DNA from: Amyelois transitella
Lineage: Eukaryota; Arthropoda; Insecta; Lepidoptera; Pyralidae
Direction: 5' to 3'
Length of the DNA: 64,000 nucleotides
Assembly (NCBI RefSeq): GCF_032362555.1
Contig: NC_083516.1
Location: forward strand, 211,001 to 275,000
Part shown: in pieces, positions 31,916-43,994 of the stretch
Layout: every line of letters begins with the position of its first letter
Numbering within the stretch: the stretch's first letter is position 1
The notes under the pieces: model-generated
Told to the model about the DNA's origin: nothing
Databases searched by the model: none
The model's input: only the letters and a program-made list of their open reading frames with translations
Position numbers and translations under genes: made by a program

Positions 31916-33268
31916 TTAAACAAATAATGGATTTTCCACGAAACGTTCGACGAATTCCTCCGAGATTTCGATTTGCCTGTCACGGTAAACATCGTTTTTG
32001 TAGCAGAATGCCACGACGGGCTCTGTCCTGTCTACATCGCGATATTTTTCGTACGTCTCCGGGTCGTCAAACGCCTTCTGAGCAGTCTTAGCATCCATGA
32101 GTACATACGGGAAGTTTGTTATTGCCATCATCGCTCCGAATAACCTACTCTTTTCGCACCATCTCAAAAATTCCGCTTCGTCATAACCTAAAATTTCAAG
32201 TCTTTCTTTGGTGGTGTTCTCAAGACTACGGATGAATTCGGAAAAATAATATGACAGGACCTTCTTCTCGTATTGCTCTCTGAATTGTCTCGTAGTCGTG
32301 AGGTACAGAAACACATTCAGGTCGAACGCTGGGGGGCCGTACCGTAACAGTTGATAGTCTATGATGACAGCATTGACTGGCGCGCCCTTTTCATAACGGA
32401 ACATGATGTTACTCATCCATAAGTCCTTATGTATCAAAGTGTTGAGCGTACCCTCGTACTCTTGAAGACTGTTGCAAGCCTCGACATACCGCTTCAATAA
32501 TAATGATTCTAGGTTAGGAATGCTGTTGTATTTCTTGGAGAATATTTTGAGGAAATTATAGGTTAGTTTCGCTGCGCAACGGAGCCATGGGGAGTCTTTG
32601 TATGTTGGCTCGTCGCAGACTTGTGGGTATTCTTTGGCGAAGGTCCAGGCTTTGTCATCGGTGAAGCGTTTTCTGGTCTCGTAGTTAGAGGTGGCTGCGT
32701 GGAAGCGAGCGATGGATGAGACGGTGGCGAGTGCGTGTGGAAGGTCCAAGGTGTCCAGTTGTGGGCGGACTGTATAGCCCAGAGGGCTGAGGTCGTCCAT
32801 TACAATAAGAGTATCGCTGTACACTAGTGGTTGAGGGCACCATGGATGGGGATCTGGTAACAAGAAATGATAAATTAGTTTAATTTTTATAAACGTAAGT
32901 AGAAAGACAACAAAATTTGAGAAATACGAACCATTCATCACCCTTATTTCGTCTAAAAGTCGACAGCCAAATTTTTCTCGCTTGAAATAGTTACTGCTGC
33001 TAATAAAGTCTGCTTTAGGCTGATTGTTGACGGGGAGCCGCTTCAGGAACAGCCTTATAGTCTCCTCTTGATCTCCAGACTTCAGATGCATCGTCACCCT
33101 TAAATGGTCTGCTAGAAATCCAGTAAGACCGTCCGCAGCCTGCCTGACGTCTGAGCTGACTACACTCCATTCTTGACCACTATTCAGCAACTTATTTATA
33201 ATTTTGTCCACTTGTTTTGTGGTCAGGATATCTTCCAATCTCAACTGAGGAACATTTTGACCGACCAT
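31916..33268 (-). CDS. EcKL/CHK-like kinase 2
   Basis: Two coding exons, 32932-33268 (337 nt) and 31916-32853 (938 nt), 424 aa. The 78-bp intron (32854-32931) is a multiple of three and has no in-frame stop, so the unspliced frame is also open (450 aa). Splicing is favoured because the three sister genes have an intron at exactly this phase-1 site and the exon then reads NDPHPW as they do. Motifs: FLKRLPVNNQPK, LIHKDLWMSNIMF (HxDxxxxN), IDYQLLRYGPPAFDL. Candidate AATAAA on minus at 31696-31701. The GTTCGT donor is weak. Divergent from EcKL-3. Substrate unknown. Confidence 0.92.
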   Translation of the reverse strand: MVGQNVPQLRLEDILTTKQVDKIINKLLNSGQEWSVVSSDVRQAADGLTGFLADHLRVTMHLKSGDQEETIRLFLKRLPVNNQPKADFISSSNYFKREKFGCRLLDEIRVMNGSYFSNFVVFLLTFIKIKLIYHFLLPDPHPWCPQPLVYSDTLIVMDDLSPLGYTVRPQLDTLDLPHALATVSSIARFHAATSNYETRKRFTDDKAWTFAKEYPQVCDEPTYKDSPWLRCAAKLTYNFLKIFSKKYNSIPNLESLLLKRYVEACNSLQEYEGTLNTLIHKDLWMSNIMFRYEKGAPVNAVIIDYQLLRYGPPAFDLNVFLYLTTTRQFREQYEKKVLSYYFSEFIRSLENTTKERLEILGYDEAEFLRWCEKSRLFGAMMAITNFPYVLMDAKTAQKAFDDPETYEKYRDVDRTEPVVAFCYKNDVYRDRQIEISEEFVERFVENPLFV

Positions 33269-34171
33269 TCTGGAGGTGAATACTACTAAGTAAGGTTATA
33301 GGTATCTTATTTATAAATTACAAAACGTTTGTATAAAGCCATGTATTCACTGTAATGTTATATGTAATTTCAGACATTGTTATTAAATTCCAATAAATAT
33401 TGATATATTTCTATGATTAACAGGATTCATGGACACAATCTCATTAAAGAGTGCTGATGAGTAAGCCGTAAACCACAAATAAATATCGTGAATCCTACGT
33501 CCGCTTCATAGACGATGTGATGGCGCATGCGCAGGCTGCGCGTGCGTCGTGTCCTTCTAGATTTAATTCTTTCTTTTCAATTCAAATTAAATATGCATTC
33601 ATTATTATGGGACATTTCAAGCATCACTAAATAATTTTCAAATCCTTTGGTCCTGTGTCTCAAAGTTGTACCTTTTTTGAGGACTTTCACTTCAAAAATA
33701 TAGAATGTCCTAAGTACCATCACTTCAACTCTGTAACTCGCAAAATGAGTTTGAGTTTGGACAAAATAAGACCCTGTCTTGAAATTTTCCTCTTAAAGAC
33801 ATGAATACATGGTTTTATTTGTGATGTTATACCTTCACCTTTGATCGAGGAGTCAGATGTAAAAGGGACCATTAGAAAATGGTCTTTAAAACTATAGACA
33901 TAAGGAGTAGGTACATTTTGACTATTTTTCATGTAAATATAAAATAGATCCATTGTTGTAGATAACGTATTTATTTTTGTTACAATTAATATTGGAATAA
34001 AGATTTCGCTTCTGCGATATCGAATTTTCATTGTTTTAATTTTTGTGTGCGTCGCAGTGGCAGGTTTTTCTATAAGGCTCTTCTTTCTGAGCAAACGACT
34101 CGTTTTTAATTTATTTATTTTATGAATACTTGCACGGAAAAATTATATGTTATGAATAATATCTATACTAA
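33269..34171. promoter_or_regulatory. Upstream region of EcKL-2
   Basis: AT-rich except for 33495-33560, where GCGCATGCGC (33523-33532), a perfect NRF1/Ewg-type palindrome, is followed by GGCTGCGCGTGCGTCG. It is about 255 bp upstream of the EcKL-2 ATG. The remaining sequence is unassigned. Confidence 0.4.
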
Positions 34172-35018
34172 TCTATACTAATATTATAAAGCTGAAGAGT
34201 TTGTTTTGTTTGTTTGTTTGTTTAAACGCGCTAATCTCAGAAACTACTGAACCGATTTGAATAATTATTTCACTGTTAGATAGTCTATTTATCGAGGAAG
34301 GCTATAGGCTACATTTTATCCCGGGTTTCCTACCGGAAACGTCAACAATGCCGGTGAAAGTTGAATGAGTCGGCCATCTGCGAGCTTTCCACGCGAACGC
34401 TGCGCAAACCAACAAAGATATAGTAAAACAATGTACTAAAGATGTGAAGTATTAATTTTTGCCACAAAAAAGTCCACGAGAGCATATATCTATTTCTTAA
34501 GGTTTACTTACAATAACCACTTTTATATTCATTTTTTAAGATTATTTTTTCATTATAAACATAAGTTATTTTGAAACCAATTTTCTTTAATTCAGTATTA
34601 ATCCTTATCCAAATAAATATGTTTATTACTTTCGGCTTTTCATGTAGACTAAAATTGCCATTTACAGTATATAAATCAGACGAATATGTTTTGAGATATA
34701 GTCGTTATAAGCAATTTGCAGCGAAACATTTAATACGGCGAACCAGCGTTCTTTCTAATACGCGTGACCGCCTGACCTCTCTGAGTACCTGACCGCTCTG
34801 AGTAAAGTATCAGCCTGTAAGATCCCACTACTGGGCAAAGGCCTCTCATCTCACTATACGGTCTCCGTTCCGTCGCGGGTAATGATGTGGGCCAAGTCGT
34901 CGCCAAGTCGCATAACAATTAGCAGCTATAATTGATAAAGCCGAGGAGGATGTTTGCAAAAATAAATATGATGCCCAAAATAACTATTCCACGCGGACGA
35001 AGTCGCGGGCACAGCGAG
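34172..35018 (+). mobile_element. Helitron-like element, possibly composite
   Basis: Begins TCTATACTAATATTATAAAG after an A; ends ACGCGGACGAAGTCGCGGGC then CAGCGAG followed by T (CGAG instead of CTAG). It is longer than the others; the central part (about 34440-34960) may be an inserted unrelated repeat. Confidence 0.65.
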
Positions 35019-35063
35019 TATAATTATAATTATGTAACCTTTACTGAAAACTACTGATCAAAG

Positions 35064-35306
35064 ACGGCCTCTGTGGCGCAGCGGTAGTACCTACGCTTGT
35101 CTGTGACACCGTAGGTCTCGGGTTCGAATCCCGACCAGGGCATGATGAGAAAATAACTTTTTCTGATTAGCCTGGGTCTTGGATGTTCATCTAAATAAGT
35201 ATTTATTATAAAATATAGTATCGTTGAGTTAGTATCTCGTAACACAAGTCTCGAACTTACTTCGAGGCTAAATTAATCCGGGTTATTTGTCCCGTATATA
35301 TTTATT
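35064..35306 (+). mobile_element. RepB SINE, full length
   Basis: GACGGCCTCTGTGGCGCAGC head with four extra bases (TACC) after the A box, GGGTTCGAATCCCGACC box B, complete body and TCCCGTATATATTTATT tail. Confidence 0.92.
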
Positions 35307-35449
35307 AATTTAAAGAAACTTACCTTCGCATTGTTATTACCTATTAGTTGAGATTGTCCGGTTTTCCACCATTTTCCTTTATTATATAGGTATGTACATT
35401 AAGGCGACTAATTTAATAGGTATATTCTTTAAGTGTTTTATTAGCAATA

Positions 35450-35590
35450 TGGGTTAGGTTCCCCTGCATAGGTTGCGGAGGTCTGACGGGAGTCGCTTCG
35501 TGTATAAATAAACCTGAATTACCCAATCCAGGAGGCAAAAGGCGCATCCCAGTCTTCCCTCCAGAGAGGTGAATGTAAATGGGAATAATA
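35450..35590. repeat. RepE dispersed repeat
   Basis: GGTTGCGGAGGTCTGACGGG, ACCCAATCCAGGAGGC and CTCCAGAGAGGTGAATG. It is the most complete of the four RepE stretches. Confidence 0.55.
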
Positions 35591-35941
35591 CCAGAAGAAA
35601 AAAGAAGACAGGCACATGTACAATTAAAAAATAATTTAAAAACTTTTTTCTCTGTTAAACAAATAGGTAATGATACCGCTGTGGTAACGCACGCAAAAAT
35701 TATCTTGATTTATAACTGTGAAATAACTGCAAATACACACAGATACAAATGAAAATAGTTACGAAATAACAAATAAATACTTCGCAATAACTTCTTTCCG
35801 TGACGTGGAAGAGAAATCTTACTAATTGAAAGGGGATTTTTATGCAATACGGTTTTTTTTTTTAATAACCGTATATCTCTGTATGGGGGGATGAAGATAT
35901 TGTGTCTCGTATCTTAGTTAATTAATATTCCAGTGGACCAA

Positions 35942-36425
35942 CATTCCATTGGACCACTCCATCTTTTTCCCATGGATTTTTGAAAAGGCGACAAAATAAA
36001 CAGGTGTTCATAATTTAGCGCATATTCCATACTGGTATGGAAGCCATGAAAAAATATGGTGTGTGCAAGTTTTTCCTTCTCCCGTGCAGAATGTAAAAGT
36101 CAATCAAGGAAAGGCTAATAATATGCGTGGGATTCTTCTTGTAGGCGATGAGCTAGCAACTTGTACCAATGACTCCTTTCAAAGTTATGGACATTAATTT
36201 TCGTGTTAGCCGGTGCTCCTTTTATATTGACTCTACGTAAATGTCGTATGATGTGACCTAGGTTTGGTCATTATTACGGAGTAAACAGAACCAGCAGTCT
36301 GAAAAAACTGAAAGGTTACATTAAACTGTATGACTTAATAATGGAATTGAGAGTGACAGGTTGCTAGCCCATCGCCTAAAAGAAGAATCCCAAGTTTATA
36401 AGCCTTTCCCTTGATTGACTGTTAC
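35942..36425. mobile_element. Decayed RepA pieces in both orientations
   Basis: Plus-strand pieces at 35942-35992 (GACCACTCCATC, CCCATGG) and 36130-36166 (GGGATTCTTCTTGTAGGCGA); a minus-strand copy at about 36272-36425 (AGTGACAGGTTGCTAGCCCA). Confidence 0.6.
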
Positions 36426-36633
36426 ATTGTACACGAGGAGAGTAGCAGCTAGCACACATTATGTTTTTTTTGCCATCAGACCAGCGCGGAAGCTAATTAA
36501 TCAAACATTTACAATATGATATTACAATTGTACAGACTTACGCGTCATAAACAGTCTTACGTAGGAAGGTGGCCTGTTACGTATCACAACTCATGCTGAC
36601 TAACAATTCTCTGACTAACACTTTGTAAAAACA

Positions 36634-36842
36634 CTAGCTGTTACCCGCGGCTATGCTCACGGACATTGTATGACGAAAATCTAATGTAAACAGTCTTTTT
36701 CCTGGATGAAAATACAACAATATGTTCTTTCTCAGAATCAAATCTGTCCGTGAACCAAATTTGACTAAATTTGTTTAGTGGTTTAGGCGCGATAACGTTA
36801 CAGATAGATAGTTACTTTCGCATTTATATTATTAAATATAGA
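36634..36842 (-). mobile_element. Helitron-like element
   Basis: On minus it begins TCTATATTTAATAATATAAA and ends with CGCGGGTAACAGCTAG followed by T. 209 bp. Confidence 0.65.
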
Positions 36843-37815
36843 TAACTTTGAATTCTTAGTTAAGTAGTCTGTATCTCTCTGGTCATTCCCTCATGTCTAG
36901 GTAACGTGGTCAGCATCAGGATTGCATCTGGAAGGGATGGTCCGCTTCCAGCGGCCTCTGTCCAGCGCGTCTCTTACAAGCGTGTAAAATTTTAAAGAAG
37001 AGTCCATCACTTAATTCTTCATCTTCACCTTCGGTGTTTCCAACTGCAATCAGATTCTCGTCGCCAATGCGAGCTGTATGATCCAAGTATAAAAGAACGT
37101 GTTGCTGACATAATGTGGACACCCGAGTTATTCACGTAGTTGAGCCAGGATCGATGCATGAGTGAGTTTTTCTATCCAAAGTTCTCTTAGCATTCACCTC
37201 CAGCACCACATTTCTCTTCTTCTTCTGTCCCTTTCGCGCCCTAAGTAAGTAGAACCCAACGATTCATGTCAATTTTTGTAAAATAAGGGGGTGTTTTTGC
37301 AGGGATTTTAGGCTTAAGTATGTTTACTTTAAGTATTACTCAACGGGCCAAGACGACATCCAACATTACAGTGCTTTTTGTCCATATCAAGGCTCGCGAG
37401 CCACTTAAGATAGAACCTCTCACTCCAACTCATCACATCAAGGGATTTATACAACACACGAAGGAGAATATGAACAAATTAATGAGCACGGCACTTCAGA
37501 AAGGATTTTCAAGCAGTTCAGGATTTCACAAACAAATTTCAAACCAGGGCACCTAAAATCTTCTAAAGAACTGGCCTGGTAATAAACTACATCACTTTGG
37601 TCGTTGGAAACCAAACAAAACAAAGAATAAGACAACAAAAGCATTTCTTATTAATACATGCTGATAATTTTGATAAACTATTACACTGTTAAACAGTCTT
37701 TTTGTTGTTTTAACGCGTTGGAACAAAACATGACAAATATAGAATAGATAAAACATCTATAAGAGTACTAGAAGCACCTCTATTGAGGGTTTTAACTTGG
37801 CATCACTCGTGCAAA
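36843..37815. other. Upstream region of EcKL-3
   Basis: Includes an open stretch on minus (about 36916-37122: DENLIAVGNTEGEDEELSDG) that reads protein-like but has no matching splice sites and no recognised family; it may be a transposon or exon relic. A T/A-rich segment leads to the EcKL-3 start. No clear TATA box. Confidence 0.35.
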
Positions 37816-39353
37816 ATGGTCGGAAATACGGGTCTTAAACAGAAGAAACTTGGGGACATATTGTCCGAGAAACAAGTGAATTGCGTTGTGAGGAAATTAC
37901 TGGGTGGTGGGAAGGAATGGCGTGTAGTGAGGTCAGAGGTGAAGGCGGCGGCGGACGGGTTGAGCGGGTTCCTGGGGGACCACCTACGCGTGACCCTGGA
38001 GGTCGCAGGGGACTCCACTAAGACCTTGCATCTGTTTATCAAGAGACTGCCGTATGACAACCAGGCGAAGGTCGACTTCATTGCTGAGAACAACTTCTTT
38101 AAGAAAGAAGCTTTAGTGGGCCGTCTACTTGATTTGCTGCAGAGTGATAATGGTAAGTCATTTTCAAGTAAAAAAAATTGTTGATTGACGATCATTGACA
38201 AATGTTGGAAAGTAGACCCCAGCTAATGCCAAGATATAGCGGCTGAGGATACTGATGATGTACCTATCTTGGAATATGCAATGAGTGAGAAAATAATAAT
38301 AAACTCGTCATATACCCTGAAATTATACATATATAGTTTAGCAAAGATTGTCTGTTATGAATAAATAGACAAATTAAAAACTATTATTTGAGTTTATTTT
38401 TCTTTAACTACTTTACAGATCCTCACCCATGGTGTGCGAAGACCCTGATCTCCACGGACACCATGATCGTAATGCCGGACATGCGTCCTCTGGGTTACAC
38501 CGTGCGGTCTCAGCGTGACACCCTGGACGTCCCGCATCTCCTCTGCGCCGCCGCCTCCGTCGCCAGGTTCCACGCAGCGTCCGCTAACTATGAGACCAAG
38601 AAGAGACTCCAAACTAACAAACCGTGGACATTCTCGCAGGAGTACGGTGAGGAAATTTTCAAAGACCACCAATTCAAAGCATCCAATGATGCCCAGTGGA
38701 TGCGGGCCAGTGCAAAACTAACAGCCAATGTTCTTAAAGCCTTCTCCAAAAAATACAGTGATACCACTGATTTGGAAGAGAAGATAATGAATAAGTTTAT
38801 ACAGGCTTGTAAACCATTTCACGAATATGACAATACCTTAAATGTGTTACTTCATAAAGACTTATGGATCACTAATATCATGTTCCGATACGAAAATGGC
38901 GAGCCGGTAAACACGTTGCTCGTAGACTATCAGTGTCTTCGGTATGGACCCCCAGCTTTCGACCTCATGATATTATTGTACTGCACCACTACCAGGAGCT
39001 TCAGGGAGCAACATGGAATGAGTGTGCTCCGGCATTACTACTCTGTATTTTATGAAAACGTAGAAGACGCAACGAAGCAAAGACTGGTCAAATTAGGCTA
39101 TGATGAGAAGAAATTTCTGGAATGGTGTGACACGGCTCGTATGTTTGGAGCAACGCAAGCTGCAGGATTTTACCCAATGATCCTTATGGATCCGATGACG
39201 GCACAGAAAATATTTGATAACCCAGAAACATTCCATGAAGTCTTCATGAAGGATAGGACAAAGCCAGTCCTAGAGAATTGCTCCAAGGATGCTTTATACA
39301 AGGAGCGCCTACTGGAAATCTCTGAAGAATTTGCCGAAAGATATTTAGAATAA
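37816..39353 (+). CDS. EcKL/CHK-like kinase 3
   Basis: Exons 37816-38152 (337 nt) and 38419-39353 (935 nt), intron 266 bp at the family's phase-1 site, 423 aa. The start MVGNTGLKQKKL is chosen over an upstream in-frame ATG because it aligns with the MVG starts of kinases 2 and 4. Motifs: GLSGFLGDHLRVTLEV, LFIKRLPYDNQAK, LLHKDLWITNIMF and VDYQCLRYGPPAFDL. Closest sister is EcKL-1 (shared GKEWRVVRS, KAAADGLSGFLGDH). AATAAA at 39381-39386, 28 nt after the stop. EcKL-4 begins 451 bp downstream on the same strand, a tandem duplicate. Confidence 0.95.
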
Positions 39354-39804
39354 TTGTGATTTGCGATATGTTTACTATTAAATAAATATTAAGGAAATCG
39401 TATTTTATTTATTTGCCTTTTTAATATGTCTTTGAATCTGACTTCTTTATATCTATAATCTGGTCCCAATTAGTATAATCTTGTCATGTATGAATTAACA
39501 TCACACATTCTGCTTAATGTTTTACTGTAAATAAAATAATAAATAGGAAGTAGAATTTTCAGGCGTACCTTCATTATTTGCATTGGTGATATCAGTCAAA
39601 GACCGGACCAATATTGAACCAGAGAGCTGTACCACGTATTCCATCTATAAGCTCATTTCCCAGCTCTTATCTGTCCTGTAAATAAACAAATTTTCGAGAC
39701 AATGATAACCTTTAAACATACATATATTTGCAAAGAGATTATTGTATTGTATATATCTGATGAATACTTTGATGGGTATTCTCAGTCGGTGTCAAACATA
39801 CAAG

Positions 39805-41806
39805 ATGGTTGGTGCTGAAGTGGTACAGACACAGTATAAGCTGGAAGATGTCTTAACAGAGAAGCAAGTGCACTGCATAGTGGAGCAATTGCTGAAGAGT
39901 GGTTTGAATTGGCGAATTGTCGGTTCAGAGGTCAAGCCAGCCTCGATTGAATCGTCTGGTTTTGTCGGCGAATACTTTGTTGTGAAGCTTCATGTGAGAG
40001 CTGTTGAGGCTAGCGAGACACTTCACCTCTTTGTGAAGAGAGTACCCGTCAAAAATCAACCCAAAGCCGAATTCATTAACTGCAATCATTTCTACAAGAG
40101 AGAAGACATGGTCTATCAACTTATTAACGAATTGTCTGTTGTTGATGGTAAGTACATATAATTATTGACAAACTACAGAGGCTAACATAATTAATGCATT
40201 AGTACATACATATAGTCACGTCTATATCCCTTGCAGGGTAAATAGAGCCAGTAGTCTCAGAAAGACTGATAGTCCACGTTCAGCTGCAAGGCTTCATGAT
40301 GGAATTGAGATTGAAATAGTAGGTTCCTAGCCCATAGCCCACTAGAAGAATCCCAAGTTTATAAGTCTATCACAATGTCACATTTTACGACATCCGCGCG
40401 CAAGATACAGAGTGTTTCGATTCTAAAGTGCCAGAAACTATACGGCACATGAATTGATGCATAGCACGTCTGATTTATATACATCCACTGGTCATACTTT
40501 CATAAGTAATTTTAATAAAAACAATATATTTCAACCAATTCTTAAAAGCTATCGTTCATATCCTATTCTAACTCCTACTAATATTATAAATGTGAAAGTT
40601 TGTGAGTATGTCAGTATGGATGTTTGTTACTCTTTCACGCAAAAACTACTAAACCGATTACGATTAAATTTGGTATGTAGGTAACTGAAGATCCAGAATA
40701 ACATTTAGGCTACTTTTTATCCCGGAGTCCTCGCGGGAATGATTCCACGCGGACAAAGTCGCGGGCGGGCTCCAGTAAATTCATAATTTAACCATTTCTG
40801 ATTTCTTTTCTTTTTATTGTCGCATAATTTACGACGTGCCAGTCATGAAAGATTGTTAAGAAACCTATAAATTTTAACAGATCCTCTCCCGTGGTGCACG
40901 AGAGGTTTGGTACACAACGAGTTCCTACTGGTCATGGTGGATCTCTGTTCTCTTGGCTACTCTCCAAGACCGCAGACAGAGACCCTGGACTTAGCTCACG
41001 TGCTCACCACCATCAGTTCCGTCGCTCGGTTCCACGCTGCCACTGCTAACTACGAGACCAGAAAGACTCAGGAAAATTCATCACCTTGGACTATGTCCCA
41101 GGCATACGGAGAAATTTTAGCTGAAGCCAACTTCAAAGACACTCCATGGATGAACTGTGCTGTTAAACTCACTGCTAATTTATTAAAAACATTCTCAAAT
41201 AAATACAAAAATATCGCAAATTTGGAAACAAAGCTAAATAAGTTGTTCTTCGAAGCTTGTGATGAATTGAAAGAATATGAAGATACGTTGAACGTCCTGG
41301 TTCATAAGGACTTATGGATCAACAACATAATGTTTCGTTACGAGGAAGACGTGCCAGTGAATGCGTTGCTTATAGACTATCAGTGCCTTCGCTACGGGCC
41401 TCCGACATTCGACATCATGATGTTCCTCTACTTAACGACTTCCAAAGCCTTCCGGGAAAAGTACGAGCAGATGGTTTTTCAGCGATACTACTCAATATTG
41501 ATGAATAATGTCGACAAAGAGACCAAGCTGAGGCTGGATCGTTTGAATTATGACGAGAAAGAATTCCTGAGATGGTGTGAGCGAAGTAGGAAGTTTGGTG
41601 CCATGGCAGCTATAGCTATATTTCCGTACATTTTGATGGACCCGGTTGAAGCTAAGAAGACGTTTGATGACCCTGACACCTACACTGAACACTTGGCGGT
41701 AGACAGGTCTAAGCCAGTGATAGCTCACTGCCTTCAGAACCCAATGTATAGGGATCGCCAAGTTGAGGTATGTGAAGAGTTCGTCGAAAGATTTGTCGAG
41801 AAATAA
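39805..41806 (+). CDS. EcKL/CHK-like kinase 4
   Basis: Exons 39805-40147 (343 nt) and 40881-41806 (926 nt), intron 733 bp holding a RepA and a Helitron-like element, 422 aa. The start MVGAEVVQTQYKLEDVL matches the sister genes. The N-lobe is the most diverged of the four (SSGFVGEYFVVKLHV), but LFVKRVPVKNQPK, LVHKDLWINNIMF and IDYQCLRYGPPTFDI are intact. After the junction it reads DPLPWC where sisters have DPHPWC or AHPWC. AATAAA at 42082-42087. Expected to be an active small-molecule kinase; substrate unknown. Confidence 0.94.
40203..40448 (-). mobile_element. RepA copy, diverged, in the EcKL-4 intron
   Basis: ACATACATATAGTCACGTC tail to AACTATACGGCAC head; many substitutions. Confidence 0.85.
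40573..40775 (+). mobile_element. Helitron-like element, second subfamily
   Basis: TCCTACTAATATTATAAATG start and CCACGCGGACAAAGTCGCGG hairpin near the end; terminal CTCCAG replaces CTAG. A related copy lies at 57305-57508. Confidence 0.65.
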
Positions 41807-42385
41807 TACAATAGGAGTAAGTGTAGTAGTTGTAGTAGAATTACCGTGACTTTTTTTTATTGGGAAGAAAGAAGGGACTAAAAAGGAAGATAAAAACAAG
41901 GGATTTTTAAAACACGAACTAGGTACTTTAGGTTTTATGAAAATTTAACCTCTCACTTGTTGGCACTAGTGGCTAGCACTAGCTGGCGCTACTAAGTTTA
42001 TATATCTATAAGCTATTTTGTTAGTGTTTCTAGAAATAGGTTAGGAGGTAGGTTCTGGAAAGATATTGTTTTTGAGGGTTGAATAAATTTTATTTAAAAA
42101 AAATGTATTTGTTTGTAGATCTCAATTGACAGTAAATCGGTGACGGCATGTATTTCAAAAAGGCAAAGAAATAAAGAAAGTACTTAAATTGTTTGTCTTG
42201 GTTGTTTTTTGTCTTGGTTGACTTGACATTTTTATATTACTCTTATAAATTTCTTCAAGAAAAGATCTACCTTTCCAAATACACCTTATTACTTTAAGTT
42301 TCTATTACTCTATAACATAATTGTGTCCTCTTTTTTTCCTTGCGAATTCCGTATTTGAGCAGGTAATAGATTTCAGTAACTTTTG

Positions 42386-42594
42386 GTTGTCGTAAAAGGC
42401 GATTAAGGGAATAGTCTTATAAAATTGCGTTTCCTTTTTTTAGGCGATGGGATAGCAACCTGTCACTATTTGGATCTCAATTCCATCATTAAGCCGAGCA
42501 GCTGAACGTGGCCATTCAGTCATTTTGGGATTATTGGCTCTGTCTACCCCGTAAGGGATATAGACGTGACTATATGTATGTATGTAAGTATGTT
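42386..42594 (+). mobile_element. RepA copy, 5' truncated
   Basis: Starts within GTCGTAAAAGGCGATTAAGG and continues to GACGTGACTATATGTATG. Confidence 0.88.
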
Positions 42595-42860
42595 TAAAGA
42601 ATGCTGCAAAGAAGACGATGTAAAGATTTAAACCTGTTTATCTAATATTGCAATGCCTCCACAATTTCACATTAGAGCCAGCAAGAAGTTTCTTGCGTTA
42701 GTTAAACATTTTTTCTGAATATGGCTCGGCGTCGTGAGCGTGACACATTGACGCCTTACTGGGAACATAGGAACATATGTTTACCGCCATATGGATTTGT
42801 TGCATCAGAACTATCTAGGATTCTACTGTCAGTTATGTAAGTAATAGAATTGCATTAAGT

Positions 42861-43109
42861 ACATACATATGGTCACGTCATCATCCCTTGCATGGTAGAC
42901 AGAGCCAACAGTCTTGAAAAGACTGAATGGCCGCGTTCAGCTATTTGGCTTAATGATAGAATTGAGATTCAAATAGTGACAGGTTGCTAGGCAATCGCTT
43001 AAAAGAAGAACCCCAAGCTTGTGAGCCTATCCCTTAGTCGCCTTTTACGACATCCATGAGATGGAGTGGTCCTATTCTTTTTTAATTGGTGCCGGGAACC
43101 ACACGGCGC
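42861..43109 (-). mobile_element. RepA copy, full length
   Basis: ACATACATATGGTCACGTC tail to GGGAACCACACGGCGC head, with a small deletion in the CCATGGGAAAGAGATGG block. Confidence 0.9.
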
Positions 43110-43365
43110 ATTAAGTATTAGACAAAAATATAGGTTTTGATAGATACATTGTTTCATCGTTAGAGTTGAGTTACTAGGTCTCACTACGGGCAAACAACGG
43201 TTTTCTGAGTAATAATAACGACAAGATCAGATGCTTTAACATACATTACTCGTCTTTATTATTCGGGTGACTTCAGAAGCTTTTGGCGGTGAAAGAAAAA
43301 ATGGTATGGAAACCTGACATTCAGGCAATTTATACGTAACATTACCTTGTAAGTATGTATTTTAA

Positions 43366-43530
43366 AAACATACATATAATATCCTTTGCGGGGTACACAG
43401 AGCCAACAGTCTTGAAAATACCGAAAGGCCACGTACCTGAATCTCAATCCTATAATTAAGCCTTACAACAGCTTACATATTAAATCTTTTCGAGACTGTT
43501 AGCTCTGTCTACTGCATAAAAGATATGATA
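43366..43530. mobile_element. Decayed RepA tail pieces
   Basis: A minus-strand tail piece (TCCTTTGCGGGGTACACAG) is followed by a plus-strand piece (TTTTCGAGACTGTTAGCTC). Confidence 0.6.
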
Positions 43531-43533
43531 TAC

Positions 43534-43770
43534 ATAAATATATACGGGACAAATTACACAGATTGTGTTAGCCTCGAAGTAAGTTCGAGACTTGTGTTAC
43601 GAGATACTAACTCAACGATACTATATTTTATAATAAATACTTGTATAGATAACATCCATAACCCAGGCCAATCAAAAAAAGATCTTTTCTCATCATGCCC
43701 TGGCCGGGATCCGAACCCGGGACCTCCGGTGTCACAGACAAGCGTACTACCGCTGCGCCACAGAGGCCGT
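43534..43770 (-). mobile_element. RepB SINE, full length
   Basis: On minus: CGGCCTCTGTGGCGCAGCGG head, GGGTTCGGATCCCGGCC box B, complete body and TCCCGTATATATTTA tail. Confidence 0.93.
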
Positions 43771-43994
43771 ATGTATGGCTATTGTAAAGAGCTGGAGCGT
43801 ACAACATCATACGTGTCAAAGGGTTAGGGTTTCATTGTTCCAGCAGGTTCATTGTTGGTGCCGTCACGCAGCCCTGGAGATGAGGAGCCGGTCCGGCAAC
43901 ATGTTGACCTTCAGTTTTCCACGCATAGAATATGACACGTTTATTTATCGACAAGAACCGACTTACTACAAGAGTGATAGGGGTAAGGCTTATA

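Noticed and set aside
36916-37122. 68-codon acidic open frame on minus upstream of EcKL-3
   Set aside because: No good splice sites, start context or recognised family; kept only as a note in the intergenic entry.
43628-43819. Recurrent short open frames in RepA and RepB copies (for example [20 protein letters not shown])
   Set aside because: The same peptides recur because the repeats recur; frames are broken differently in each copy, so they are not proteins.
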